6,479 nucleotides of DNA from Oligoflexus sp. (GTDB lineage: Bacteria; Bdellovibrionota_B; Oligoflexia; Oligoflexales; Oligoflexaceae), in the NCBI GenBank assembly GCA_030151925.1, contig JASLCY010000369.1:1-6479 (forward strand), read 5' to 3'. Below the pieces are notes generated by a model. That model had not been told where the DNA came from. It did no database searches and saw only the letters and a list, made by a program, of their open reading frames with translations. Shown here one piece after another: positions 1 to 5,508 of this stretch; the first letter of the stretch is position 1; each line of letters opens with the position of its first letter. Both the position numbers and the translations under genes were made by a program.

Positions 1-1005
1 GAGCAAGACTCCGAGCAAACCGAATTGGCTGCCGAAGGCGTAAACCGAGGCGATGACGATGATGGGATGGAGACCAGCCCTGTCGCCGATGATGCGCGGC
101 GTGACGATCATGCCGTCCACGGTCTGCACGACGCCGATCACGACCACGGCCCCGAGGAAGACGGCGAGCCCCGAGCCCTGGGTGAGGATGACGATCGAAC
201 AGAGGAAGAGCCCGACGAAGATGTCGAGATAGGGCACGATGCGGCAAATCCCGGCGAGGGCGCCGATCGCGACCCCGGACGGCACGCCGATGATCGTAAA
301 GCCTATCATGTAGAGTATGCTGAGCAGGAAGGCGATGATGAACTGGCCTTTGACCACGGCCCTCAGCATCGTGTTCACCTTTTGGAAGAAGGTCACGCCA
401 AGCGGCTGCAGGTCGGTCGGCACGCAGCGTTTGATCAGGGCGTAGATCGTATCGATCTCGGCCAGGAAGAAATAGGTGAAGGCCGGGATCATCACGATGT
501 TGAAGAACAGCTCGATGAGGACCGGCGTACGCATGAACAGCGATTGCATCGTATCGGCTTCGGCGAGCATGCCCGGGAGCTGGCGAAGGCGCCTGAGGCC
601 CGCGCGCACCGCTTCCTCCGGCACGAGCTCGGTGTTCGCGAGCTTCACGGCGAGGGGCTTTAGGAGCGTTTCGAAGTAGGAGATCGCGTCGGGAACCATC
701 CGCATGATGTGGAGCGTCTCTTCGTAGATGAAGGGCAGCACGAGCACGCCCAGGGTGCTGAGCAGCAGGACGGTGAAGACGATCAGGAGGGCTATCGTCT
801 TCTTGCGCTTGAAAGGCGAGCGTTCGCAGATGCTGTCGACGATAGGCGTGGTGATATAGGCGATGATGAGGCTGGCCATGACGCCGAGCAGGACGGGGCG
901 ATAGAGGACGGCCACCAGCACGACCCCGAGGAAGATCAGGGCGACGATGCGCGCGAGTTGCCTGAAGGCGACCCAATCATAGATTTTCTTTGGAGTTTCC
1001 GACAC
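1..1005 (-). CDS. AI-2E/PerM family membrane transporter, C-terminus cut by window edge
   Basis: Integral inner-membrane protein of the AI-2E transporter (PerM/YdiK/TqsA) family. Members have been linked to autoinducer-2 or proton/sodium-coupled export, but the substrate cannot be told from sequence. The visible 335 residues show hydrophobic segments at about 18-37, 38-55, 70-92, 165-185, 222-240, 244-258, 262-276, 280-295 and 313-335. A long soluble stretch lies at about 95-160. Family signature regions are present: the segment ending in RIVPYLD (255-261), and TPRIIGD (302-308) followed by GLHP (311-314). The usual family motif has Gly where this has Asp261. I chose a GTG start (1003-1005), giving MSETPKKIYD, because GAGG lies five bases upstream and there is no in-frame ATG nearby. 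It follows the prmC stop by 16 bases, so it is probably the last or next gene of that operon. By family length, about 15-40 residues are missing beyond position 1. Confidence 0.88.
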   Translation of the reverse strand, partial: MSETPKKIYDWVAFRQLARIVALIFLGVVLVAVLYRPVLLGVMASLIIAYITTPIVDSICERSPFKRKKTIALLIVFTVLLLSTLGVLVLPFIYEETLHIMRMVPDAISYFETLLKPLAVKLANTELVPEEAVRAGLRRLRQLPGMLAEADTMQSLFMRTPVLIELFFNIVMIPAFTYFFLAEIDTIYALIKRCVPTDLQPLGVTFFQKVNTMLRAVVKGQFIIAFLLSILYMIGFTIIGVPSGVAIGALAGICRIVPYLDIFVGLFLCSIVILTQGSGLAVFLGAVVVIGVVQTVDGMIVTPRIIGDRAGLHPIIVIASVYAFGSQFGLLGVLL

Positions 1006-1010
1006 CAAGG

Positions 1011-1014
1011 CCTC
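1011..1014 (-). promoter_or_regulatory. Ribosome binding site that decides the GTG start of the AI-2E gene
   Basis: GAGG on the minus strand lies five bases before GTG (1003-1005) but only two before the in-frame TTG (1006-1008). This favours the GTG start. The nearby ATG at 1017-1019 is in another frame and reaches a stop after about 27 codons. Confidence 0.5.
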
Positions 1015-1021
1015 GGCATAG

Positions 1022-1894
1022 CTAGGGTGCTCTTGCGACGACGATGCGGTCGTGACCCGAGAGATCCTTGATGCACTCAAGATCGCTCCAACCCGCATCT
1101 TCTAGTATCGAGAATACAGCAGTTCGCTGCCTAAAGCCGATTTCTAGGTAAACTTTGCCTTTTTCCCTGAGGATACGTGGCAAAAACCTCGCGAAGGTCC
1201 GATAGAACGCGAAGCCGTCGTCCTGCGCGAAGAGCGCGCCGTGCGGCTCGAATTGGAGCGCCGAGCGGGACATCACATCCTTTTCGCTCGCCGCTATGTA
1301 GGGCGGGTTCGAGACGATGACGTCAAATTTTTGACGGTTCGTGTCCCAAGTCTCGGGCCTCAGGGCATCGACCTCTCTGAGCTCCGCCTCCAACCCGAGC
1401 TTCGCGGCATTGGACGCCGCGACCAGCAGGGCTTCGGGACTCACGTCCCAGGCTTCGAGCAGCCATTCAGGGCGCTGGCGCTTGAGGGTGAGGGCGAGGC
1501 AGCCCGTGCCGGTCCCGATATCGAGGACGTGCAGGGTTTCGCCCTTGGGGTTCTGCTGGAGGACGGTTTCGATCAGGTGCTCGGTTTCGGGCCGCGGGAT
1601 GAGGGTCGCCGGCGAGACGTCGAAGGTCAGGCCGAAGAAGTCGCGCCGCCCGGTGATATAAGCCACGGGCTCGCCCTGGGCGCGGCGGCGGATCATGTCC
1701 TTGTAGCGATTGCGTTCGACCTGCTCGAGAGGCTTCGCGTATTCGAGGTAGAGGTCGAGGCGACGGCAGCTCAGGGCTTCGCAGAGCAGGAGCTCAGCAT
1801 CGAGGCGCGGAGTCTCCGACCCCGATCTCTCCAGAAATCCGATCGACCAAGAAAGCACGTCTTTTATCGTCCAGATTTCGCCAGCCATAGCCAT
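1022..1894 (-). CDS. prmC: Release factor glutamine methyltransferase PrmC (HemK)
   Basis: Cytoplasmic SAM-dependent enzyme that N5-methylates the glutamine of the GGQ motif in RF1 and RF2, raising termination efficiency. The 290 residues match the family in length. An N-terminal helical release-factor-binding domain covers about 1-90. It is followed by the conserved IPRPETE segment (99-105), the SAM-binding loop DIGTGTG (125-131), the acidic D150 after the next strand, and the catalytic NPPY motif (196-199). The C-terminus closes with the expected GHDRIVVA strand (280-287). The start is taken as ATG at 1892-1894. It shares its A with the prfA stop TGA and has AGGGG five bases upstream (1900-1904). 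A TTG one codon earlier and an ATG two codons later are possible but less well placed. The one-base overlap with prfA predicts translational coupling of enzyme and substrate. Identification is secure. Confidence 0.97.
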   Translation of the reverse strand: MAMAGEIWTIKDVLSWSIGFLERSGSETPRLDAELLLCEALSCRRLDLYLEYAKPLEQVERNRYKDMIRRRAQGEPVAYITGRRDFFGLTFDVSPATLIPRPETEHLIETVLQQNPKGETLHVLDIGTGTGCLALTLKRQRPEWLLEAWDVSPEALLVAASNAAKLGLEAELREVDALRPETWDTNRQKFDVIVSNPPYIAASEKDVMSRSALQFEPHGALFAQDDGFAFYRTFARFLPRILREKGKVYLEIGFRQRTAVFSILEDAGWSDLECIKDLSGHDRIVVARAP

Positions 1895-2976
1895 CAAAGC
1901 CCCTGCGTTTTCTCCAACTCACTCTTCAGGAGCTCCGTTTGGTGCGCGGTCGCGAGCCCGTCGAGGACTTCGTCGAGATCGCCTTCCATGACCGCTCCCA
2001 GTTTATAGATAGTGAGGTTGATTCGATGATCCGTCAAGCGGCCTTGTGGGAAATTGTAGGTGCGGATGCGCTCGCTGCGATCGCCGCTGCCCACCTGGCT
2101 TTTCCGGTCGGCGCTGATCGCCTCCTGCTGCTCGCGCTGCGCGCGCTCCAGGAGCCGCGAGCTCAGCACTTTAAGGGCTTTTTCCTTGTTCTTGATCTGC
2201 GAGCGTTCGTCCTGGCACTCGACCACCACGCCGGTGGGTTTGTGCAGAATACGCACAGCGGAGTCGGTGGTGTTCACGTGCTGGCCGCCGGCGCCCGACG
2301 AGCGGCAGAGGGTGATCTCGAGATCCTTCGGATCGATATGGACCTCGTCGATGTCCTCCACTTCGGGCAGGACCGCGACCGTGCACGCGCTGGTATGGAT
2401 GCGCCCCTGCGCTTCCGTAGCCGGGACGCGCTGCACGCGATGGACCCCTGACTCGAACTTGAGCCTTTGGTAGACGTGATCGCCGCTGACGAGGAGGATC
2501 ACCTCGCGATAGCCGCCGGTCGCCGACTCGGTGGAAGACATGAGCTCCACGCGCCAGCCGCGGGTCTCGCAATAACGCGTGTACATGCGCATGAGATCGG
2601 CGGCGAACAGGGAAGCCTCCTCGCCGCCCGTACCGGCGCGAACCTCGAGCATCACGTTGCGGTCGTCGTTCGGGTCTTTGGGGAGCGTGAGGACCTGGAG
2701 GCGCTTCTCCAGCTCGACCACCTTCTCCTCGAGAACCTCGAGCTCGTCTTTCGCGAGCGCGCGCATCTCGGGATCGCTCTCTTCGTTGAGCATGAACCTC
2801 GCCTGGTCGCGCTCCGACTTCGTCTTCTTATACAGCTGATAAGCTTCGACGATATCGGCATAACCCGCGCGTTCGCGCGAGAGGCGCGTAATATCCTTGC
2901 TGCTCAATCCCTGGCGCGACATCTGGCTGTCGATCTCGCCAAACCGCAATTCTATCGACTCTAGCTTTTCGAACAT
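1894..2976 (-). CDS. prfA: Peptide chain release factor 1 (RF1)
   Basis: RF1 recognises UAA and UAG stop codons in the ribosomal A site and triggers hydrolysis of peptidyl-tRNA. The protein is 360 residues, the same length as E. coli RF1. An N-terminal coiled-coil-rich domain (about 1-105, many E/K/R heptad-like runs) precedes the signature GTGGEEA (115-121). The codon-recognition tripeptide is PAT (185-187). This is the PxT form of RF1, not the SPF form of RF2, so the gene is prfA rather than prfB. The catalytic loop GAGGQHVN (228-235) carries the GGQ at 230-232, whose Gln232 is the PrmC target. No programmed frameshift is seen, as expected for RF1. The start is the ATG at 2974-2976; GGGG five bases upstream is a weak ribosome site. 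An in-frame TTG at 3010-3012 would add 12 residues that are not family-like and start inside a terminator hairpin. Confidence 0.98.
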   Translation of the reverse strand: MFEKLESIELRFGEIDSQMSRQGLSSKDITRLSRERAGYADIVEAYQLYKKTKSERDQARFMLNEESDPEMRALAKDELEVLEEKVVELEKRLQVLTLPKDPNDDRNVMLEVRAGTGGEEASLFAADLMRMYTRYCETRGWRVELMSSTESATGGYREVILLVSGDHVYQRLKFESGVHRVQRVPATEAQGRIHTSACTVAVLPEVEDIDEVHIDPKDLEITLCRSSGAGGQHVNTTDSAVRILHKPTGVVVECQDERSQIKNKEKALKVLSSRLLERAQREQQEAISADRKSQVGSGDRSERIRTYNFPQGRLTDHRINLTIYKLGAVMEGDLDEVLDGLATAHQTELLKSELEKTQGL

Positions 2977-2996
2977 AAAGGCCCCGCTGATCCCAC

Positions 2997-3044
2997 AAAG
3001 AACAACGCCCAAACCCTTGCACAGAAGGATTTGGGCAATCGTTG
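2997..3044 (-). terminator. Probable intrinsic terminator between rpmE and prfA
   Basis: In the minus-strand transcript the arms 3036-3025 and 3018-3007 form a 12-base-pair stem with a six-base loop (3024-3019). One pair, between 3029 and 3014, is a G-U wobble only in the minus-strand RNA and would be a C-A mismatch in plus-strand RNA, which supports the minus orientation. The 3' side continues into GTTGTTCTTT (3006-2997), seven T in ten. CAAC/GTTG (3044-3041 with 3006-3003) can add four pairs across a bulge. It starts 15 bases after the rpmE stop, a typical place. The U-tract is interrupted, so termination may be partial, leaving some readthrough into prfA-prmC. Confidence 0.7.
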
Positions 3045-3059
3045 AGTAAATTCAGGCGC

Positions 3060-3260
3060 TCAGCTTTTCGCGTACTTCTTCTTGAACTTCTCGATACGGC
3101 CTGCGGTATCCATCAGCTTCACTTTACCGGTGAAGAATGGGTGGCAGCTGCTGCAGATCTCGACCGCGATGTCGGGCTTGACCGAACGGGTTTCGAACTT
3201 GTTGCCGCACGCGCAGTGTACGAGCGTTTTTTGATAGTTGGGGTGAATTTTCTCTTTCAT
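3060..3260 (-). CDS. rpmE: 50S ribosomal protein L31, zinc-binding type
   Basis: Small large-subunit ribosomal protein that bridges the 50S and 30S subunits near the central protuberance. It has 66 residues, as usual for the family. It begins with the typical MKEKIHPNY and carries the zinc ribbon CxC...CxxC at Cys16, Cys18, Cys36 and Cys39, followed by [20 protein letters not shown] (40-59). The four cysteines mark the zinc-containing paralogue, not the zinc-free type made under zinc limitation. AAGGA (3267-3271, minus strand) sits six bases before the ATG. It lies 73 bases after rho with no convincing terminator between them, so rho and rpmE are likely co-transcribed. A hairpin with a T-rich tail follows its stop. 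Confidence 0.97.
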   Translation of the reverse strand: MKEKIHPNYQKTLVHCACGNKFETRSVKPDIAVEICSSCHPFFTGKVKLMDTAGRIEKFKKKYAKS

Positions 3261-3333
3261 GGCCTATCCTTAACTGAGACGCAGACTCTAGATAACGCGC
3301 CTATCGCGTCATCCCCTGAGCCGGGTTATTTAT

Positions 3334-4767
3334 TTATCCGTTCATCGATTCGAGGAACTCGACGTTGGTCTGAGTTTTCTCGAGTTTGTTCACCAGGAAC
3401 TCCATCGCATCGACCGTGTTCAACGGTTGCAGCAATTTACGCAATATCCACATACGGTTCAGGACGTCTTTTGGCAAGAGCAACTCTTCTTTTCGAGTGC
3501 CGGACTTGTTGATGTCCATGGCCGGGAAGACGCGCTTCTCTGACAGCTTGCGGTCCAGAACGAGTTCCATGTTACCGGTACCTTTGAATTCTTCGAAGAT
3601 AACCTCGTCCATACGCGAGCCGGTATCGACAAGCGCCGTCGCAATGATGGTCAAAGAGCCGCCGTCTTCAATATTACGGGCTGCGCCAAAGAATCTCTTA
3701 GGTTTGTGCAAAGCGTTGGAATCCACACCACCCGAGAGGATCTTGCCGGAGGGCGGGACAACCGAGTTGTACGCACGGGCCAGACGGGTGATCGAGTCGA
3801 GAAGGATGACGACGTCCTTCTTGTGCTCAACGAGACGCTTCGCTTTTTCGATAACCATCTCGGCGACCTGAACGTGGCGTTGCGCGGGTTCGTCAAAGGT
3901 CGAAGAAATCACTTCGCCGCGGACCGAACGCTCCATATCCGTAACCTCTTCCGGACGTTCGTCGATCAGGAGGACGATGAGGATGGCTTCAGGATGGTTC
4001 TTCTCGATCGAGTGCGCGATGTTCTGCAGCAGAACGGTCTTACCGGTCCGCGGAGGCGCGACGATCAGAGCGCGCTGGCCCTTACCGATCGGACACATGA
4101 TGTCGATGATACGGGTGGAATAGTTGATGGCGTTAACTTCCATCTTGAACTTTTCCATAGGGTAGAGCGGCGTAAGGTTATCGAAGAGGATCTTATCGAA
4201 ACCGACGTCGGGCGAAGCGCCGTTGACGGATTCCACTTTCAAGAGCGCGAAGTAGCGTTCGCTGTCCTTCGGCGGACGGATCTGCCCCGAAACGGTGTCG
4301 CCGGTCCTGAGGTTGAAGCGACGGATTTGCGAAGGGGATACGTAAATATCATCGGGACCCGGAAGGTAGTTGTAGTCCGGGGCGCGAAGGAAGCCGAAAC
4401 CGTCGGGAAGAGTCTCGAGAACGCCTTCGCCGTAGATCACGCCGCCGCGTTCCGATTGGCCTTGGAGAAGAGCGAAGATGAGATCTTGCTTTCTCATGCT
4501 GCTCGATCCCTCGATGCCGAACTCACGCGCGAGCTTGTTCAGATCGGAGATTTTACGCTCTTTCAGCTCTTTCAAATTGATGTCGGCTTGCTGACCGGAG
4601 CTGGAGCTGCTGCCGCCTCCGCCGAGCGAGTTGGAATTCGCTTGGATGATCGGTTGCTGTGGCTCGATCGCAGGGGCCAATTGCTCTTGGTCGATAACTT
4701 TTTCGACTTTGGCAATAGTAGCCTTCTTTGCACGGGTCACAGGTGCTGGCTTTTTCTCGTCTGACAT
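3334..4767 (-). CDS. rho: Transcription termination factor Rho, with N-terminal low-complexity extension
   Basis: Hexameric RNA-dependent ATPase/helicase that loads on C-rich unstructured RNA and removes RNA polymerase. It has 477 residues against 419 in E. coli. Residues 62-105 match the E. coli Rho N-terminus (INLKELK..., [11 protein letters not shown]). The cold-shock-type RNA-binding fold follows, with GFGFLR at 123-128 and the conserved run from 138 to 155. The ATPase core shows Walker A APPRTGKT (237-244; E. coli has APPKAGKT), IDERPEE (268-274) with the catalytic-type Glu270, Walker B VILLDS (320-325), the Q-loop area (338-352), the R-loop area [11 protein letters not shown] (378-388) and Arg406/Arg412 near the arginine-finger segment. 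The extra first ~60 residues are Lys/Ala/Pro/Gln-rich and end in a [12 protein letters not shown] tract (49-60). ATG at 4765-4767 is the only sensible start, with weak GAGAG upstream. All core motifs are intact, so the enzyme should be active. Confidence 0.98.
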   Translation of the reverse strand: MSDEKKPAPVTRAKKATIAKVEKVIDQEQLAPAIEPQQPIIQANSNSLGGGGSSSSSGQQADINLKELKERKISDLNKLAREFGIEGSSSMRKQDLIFALLQGQSERGGVIYGEGVLETLPDGFGFLRAPDYNYLPGPDDIYVSPSQIRRFNLRTGDTVSGQIRPPKDSERYFALLKVESVNGASPDVGFDKILFDNLTPLYPMEKFKMEVNAINYSTRIIDIMCPIGKGQRALIVAPPRTGKTVLLQNIAHSIEKNHPEAILIVLLIDERPEEVTDMERSVRGEVISSTFDEPAQRHVQVAEMVIEKAKRLVEHKKDVVILLDSITRLARAYNSVVPPSGKILSGGVDSNALHKPKRFFGAARNIEDGGSLTIIATALVDTGSRMDEVIFEEFKGTGNMELVLDRKLSEKRVFPAMDINKSGTRKEELLLPKDVLNRMWILRKLLQPLNTVDAMEFLVNKLEKTQTNVEFLESMNG

Positions 4768-4903
4768 TGGATTCGCTCTCTTACGGTGGGTGACTAAGAT
4801 TGGTTGGCTTTTGTTATATCGACTTTAAAAGGCTGAAAAACTAAATAAAGACACTGGGGTAACGGTAGGTACATCTTCGAGGCTGTATCTTAACCTATTC
4901 CTT
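4768..4903 (-). promoter_or_regulatory. rho 5' leader, C-rich and possibly a Rho loading site
   Basis: This covers the stretch between the proposed rho promoter and the rho start, about 135 bases. From 4871 down to 4780 on the minus strand I count 25 C against 11 G, with long pyrimidine runs and no strong hairpin. This is the composition Rho prefers for loading (rut-like). In E. coli rho is autoregulated by Rho-dependent attenuation in its leader, so a similar arrangement is plausible here. The composition is seen; the function is inferred. Confidence 0.4.
4794..4874 (-). other. Possible 26-codon leader ORF upstream of rho
   Basis: An ATG at 4872-4874 opens a frame of 26 residues starting MYLPLPQCLY and closes at TAG (4794-4796), 26 bases before the rho ATG. 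E. coli has a short ORF (rhoL) before rho, which is why it is noted. No proper ribosome binding site precedes it; the bases just before are CGAAG. It may simply be chance. Confidence 0.15.
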
Positions 4904-4910
4904 GTTCTGT

Positions 4911-4939
4911 TGCATAGGAGAATCTTGCCGGCTTGTCAA
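4911..4939 (-). promoter_or_regulatory. Sigma70-type promoter for rho-rpmE
   Basis: Minus strand: a perfect TTGACA -35 (4939-4934), a 17-base spacer, then TATGCA as the -10 (4916-4911; three of six to consensus, with the strong first TAT). Transcription would begin near 4904, giving a leader of about 135 bases. The -35 match and spacing are exact; the -10 is moderate. Confidence 0.6.
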
Positions 4940-4949
4940 TGCCTAAGCC
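4930..4949. repeat. Short inverted repeat over the rho -35 box
   Basis: GGCTT (4930-4934) and AAGCC (4945-4949) are inverted arms separated by ten bases. The span covers the rho -35 hexamer. The geometry is that of a small operator, but five-base arms are easily produced by chance. Confidence 0.2.
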
Positions 4950-5011
4950 CCTAGCAAAAGGTGCGGGATCACAGCCGTTTTATCCATCGAATCCAGGACT
5001 CTGGGCGCTTC

Positions 5012-5040
5012 TAGGCAAAAACGGTCCAGCTTGATAAAAT
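5012..5040 (+). promoter_or_regulatory. Promoter for the small exported protein gene
   Basis: Plus strand: TAGGCA (5012-5017, four of six to the -35 consensus), a 17-base spacer, and TAAAAT (5035-5040, five of six to the -10 consensus). A start near 5047 would give a leader of about 40 bases. An alternative with TTGATA (5031-5036) as -35 lacks a good -10 at proper spacing. Confidence 0.5.
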
Positions 5041-5087
5041 AGGATTATTGCTTCCTTTAGAAAATCCAAAGGAAAAGGTGACCCCTT

Positions 5088-5498
5088 ATGAAGCGCGCTT
5101 TTGTTACCGCGGCGTTGGCTGCAACTTCGTTTTTAGTTTCAAGCACTTGCCATGCTCAGATGATCACGACGGAAGAGCGTTTCCAGGATCTCTTCGTCAC
5201 TTCCGGCTACGGGGCCGCTTTCGGCGCCGCTTTCGGGGCCGCGCTGCTGAGCTTCCAGCCCAAGCCTGACAAGAATCTGCGTTATATCGCGGTGGGTGCT
5301 TCGATAGGCTTCATCGCCGGCAGCCTTATGGGCACGTATATGATCTTTACGCCGGTAGCGGCAAATATGGATGATGCCAAAGCCTACGCGCTGGAAAATA
5401 CGAGCCCCTCGCCCGTTAAGATCAGCCCCGTCTTCGATCCGGCGAAGAGCTACAAGCTGCAGGGCGCGATCGGCCAATGGACTTTCGCGCGTTTCTGA
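5088..5498 (+). CDS. Small exported glycine-zipper protein of unknown function
   Basis: I cannot assign this to a named family. The 136 residues open with a clear Sec signal peptide: MKRAF, a hydrophobic core (6-18), and a type I cleavage site after CHA (21-23), so mature protein from Gln24. Cys21 lacks a lipobox, so a lipoprotein is unlikely. After a short polar stretch (24-38) come two hydrophobic Gly/Ala segments, about 39-56 and 66-88. They carry GxxxGxxxG at Gly42/46/50 and GxxxGxxxGxxxG at Gly70/74/78/82. Glycine zippers pack helices tightly in membranes or assemble oligomers, so a small envelope protein, possibly multimeric, is likely. The tail (90-136) is polar and ends WTFARF. ATG 5088 is supported by AGGTGA six bases upstream (5076-5081). 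It is divergent from rho with its own promoter, and convergent with rimO. Function and membrane (inner or outer) are undetermined. Confidence 0.85.
   Translation: MKRAFVTAALAATSFLVSSTCHAQMITTEERFQDLFVTSGYGAAFGAAFGAALLSFQPKPDKNLRYIAVGASIGFIAGSLMGTYMIFTPVAANMDDAKAYALENTSPSPVKISPVFDPAKSYKLQGAIGQWTFARF
5211..5246 (+). repeat. Three imperfect 12-base tandem units in the glycine zipper
   Basis: GGGGCCGCTTTC, GGCGCCGCTTTC and GGGGCCGCGCTG follow one another and encode GAAF-GAAF-GAAL (residues 42-53). The first two units differ at one base. This suggests the first zipper helix grew, or could change length, by slippage of a four-residue unit. Confidence 0.6.
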
Positions 5499-5508
5499 GC
5501 GTTCTCAG
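5495..5508. other. Small palindrome holding both convergent stop codons
   Basis: CTGAG (5495-5499), loop CGTT, CTCAG (5504-5508). The TGA of the plus-strand gene (5496-5498) and the TGA of rimO (5507-5505) lie in opposite arms. The stem is only five pairs and has no T-tract on either side, so it is at best a weak bidirectional terminator. Confidence 0.3.

Noticed and set aside
25..1071. Plus-strand frames rich in Asp, Glu and His
   Set aside because: They are the complement of hydrophobic codons of the AI-2E permease; the minus strand gives a coherent membrane protein of 335 residues.
1241..2008. A 255-codon plus-strand frame across prmC and the end of prfA
   Set aside because: It is antisense to two secure genes, spans their junction, and has an Arg/Glu-rich composition typical of shadow translation.
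1939..2964. Several plus-strand frames of 86-170 codons
   Set aside because: All are antisense to prfA, which is intact with GGQ and PAT motifs.
2977..3012. A 12-residue N-terminal extension of RF1 from TTG at 3010-3012
   Set aside because: The ATG at 2974-2976 gives exactly the usual 360 residues and the extension begins within the terminator hairpin.
3295..3309. A five-pair hairpin (ACGCG/CGCGT) between rho and rpmE considered as a terminator
   Set aside because: The stem is short and no T-tract follows it; co-transcription of rho and rpmE is more likely.
3706..4764. A 352-codon open frame on the plus strand across rho
   Set aside because: It is the exact antisense of a fully conserved rho gene. 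Its translation has no recognisable domain, and long antisense frames are expected at this GC.
5048..5269. A 73-codon plus-strand frame overlapping the start of the glycine-zipper gene
   Set aside because: It has no ribosome site, starts at TTG, covers the leader, and its overlap with the signal-peptide gene is out of frame.
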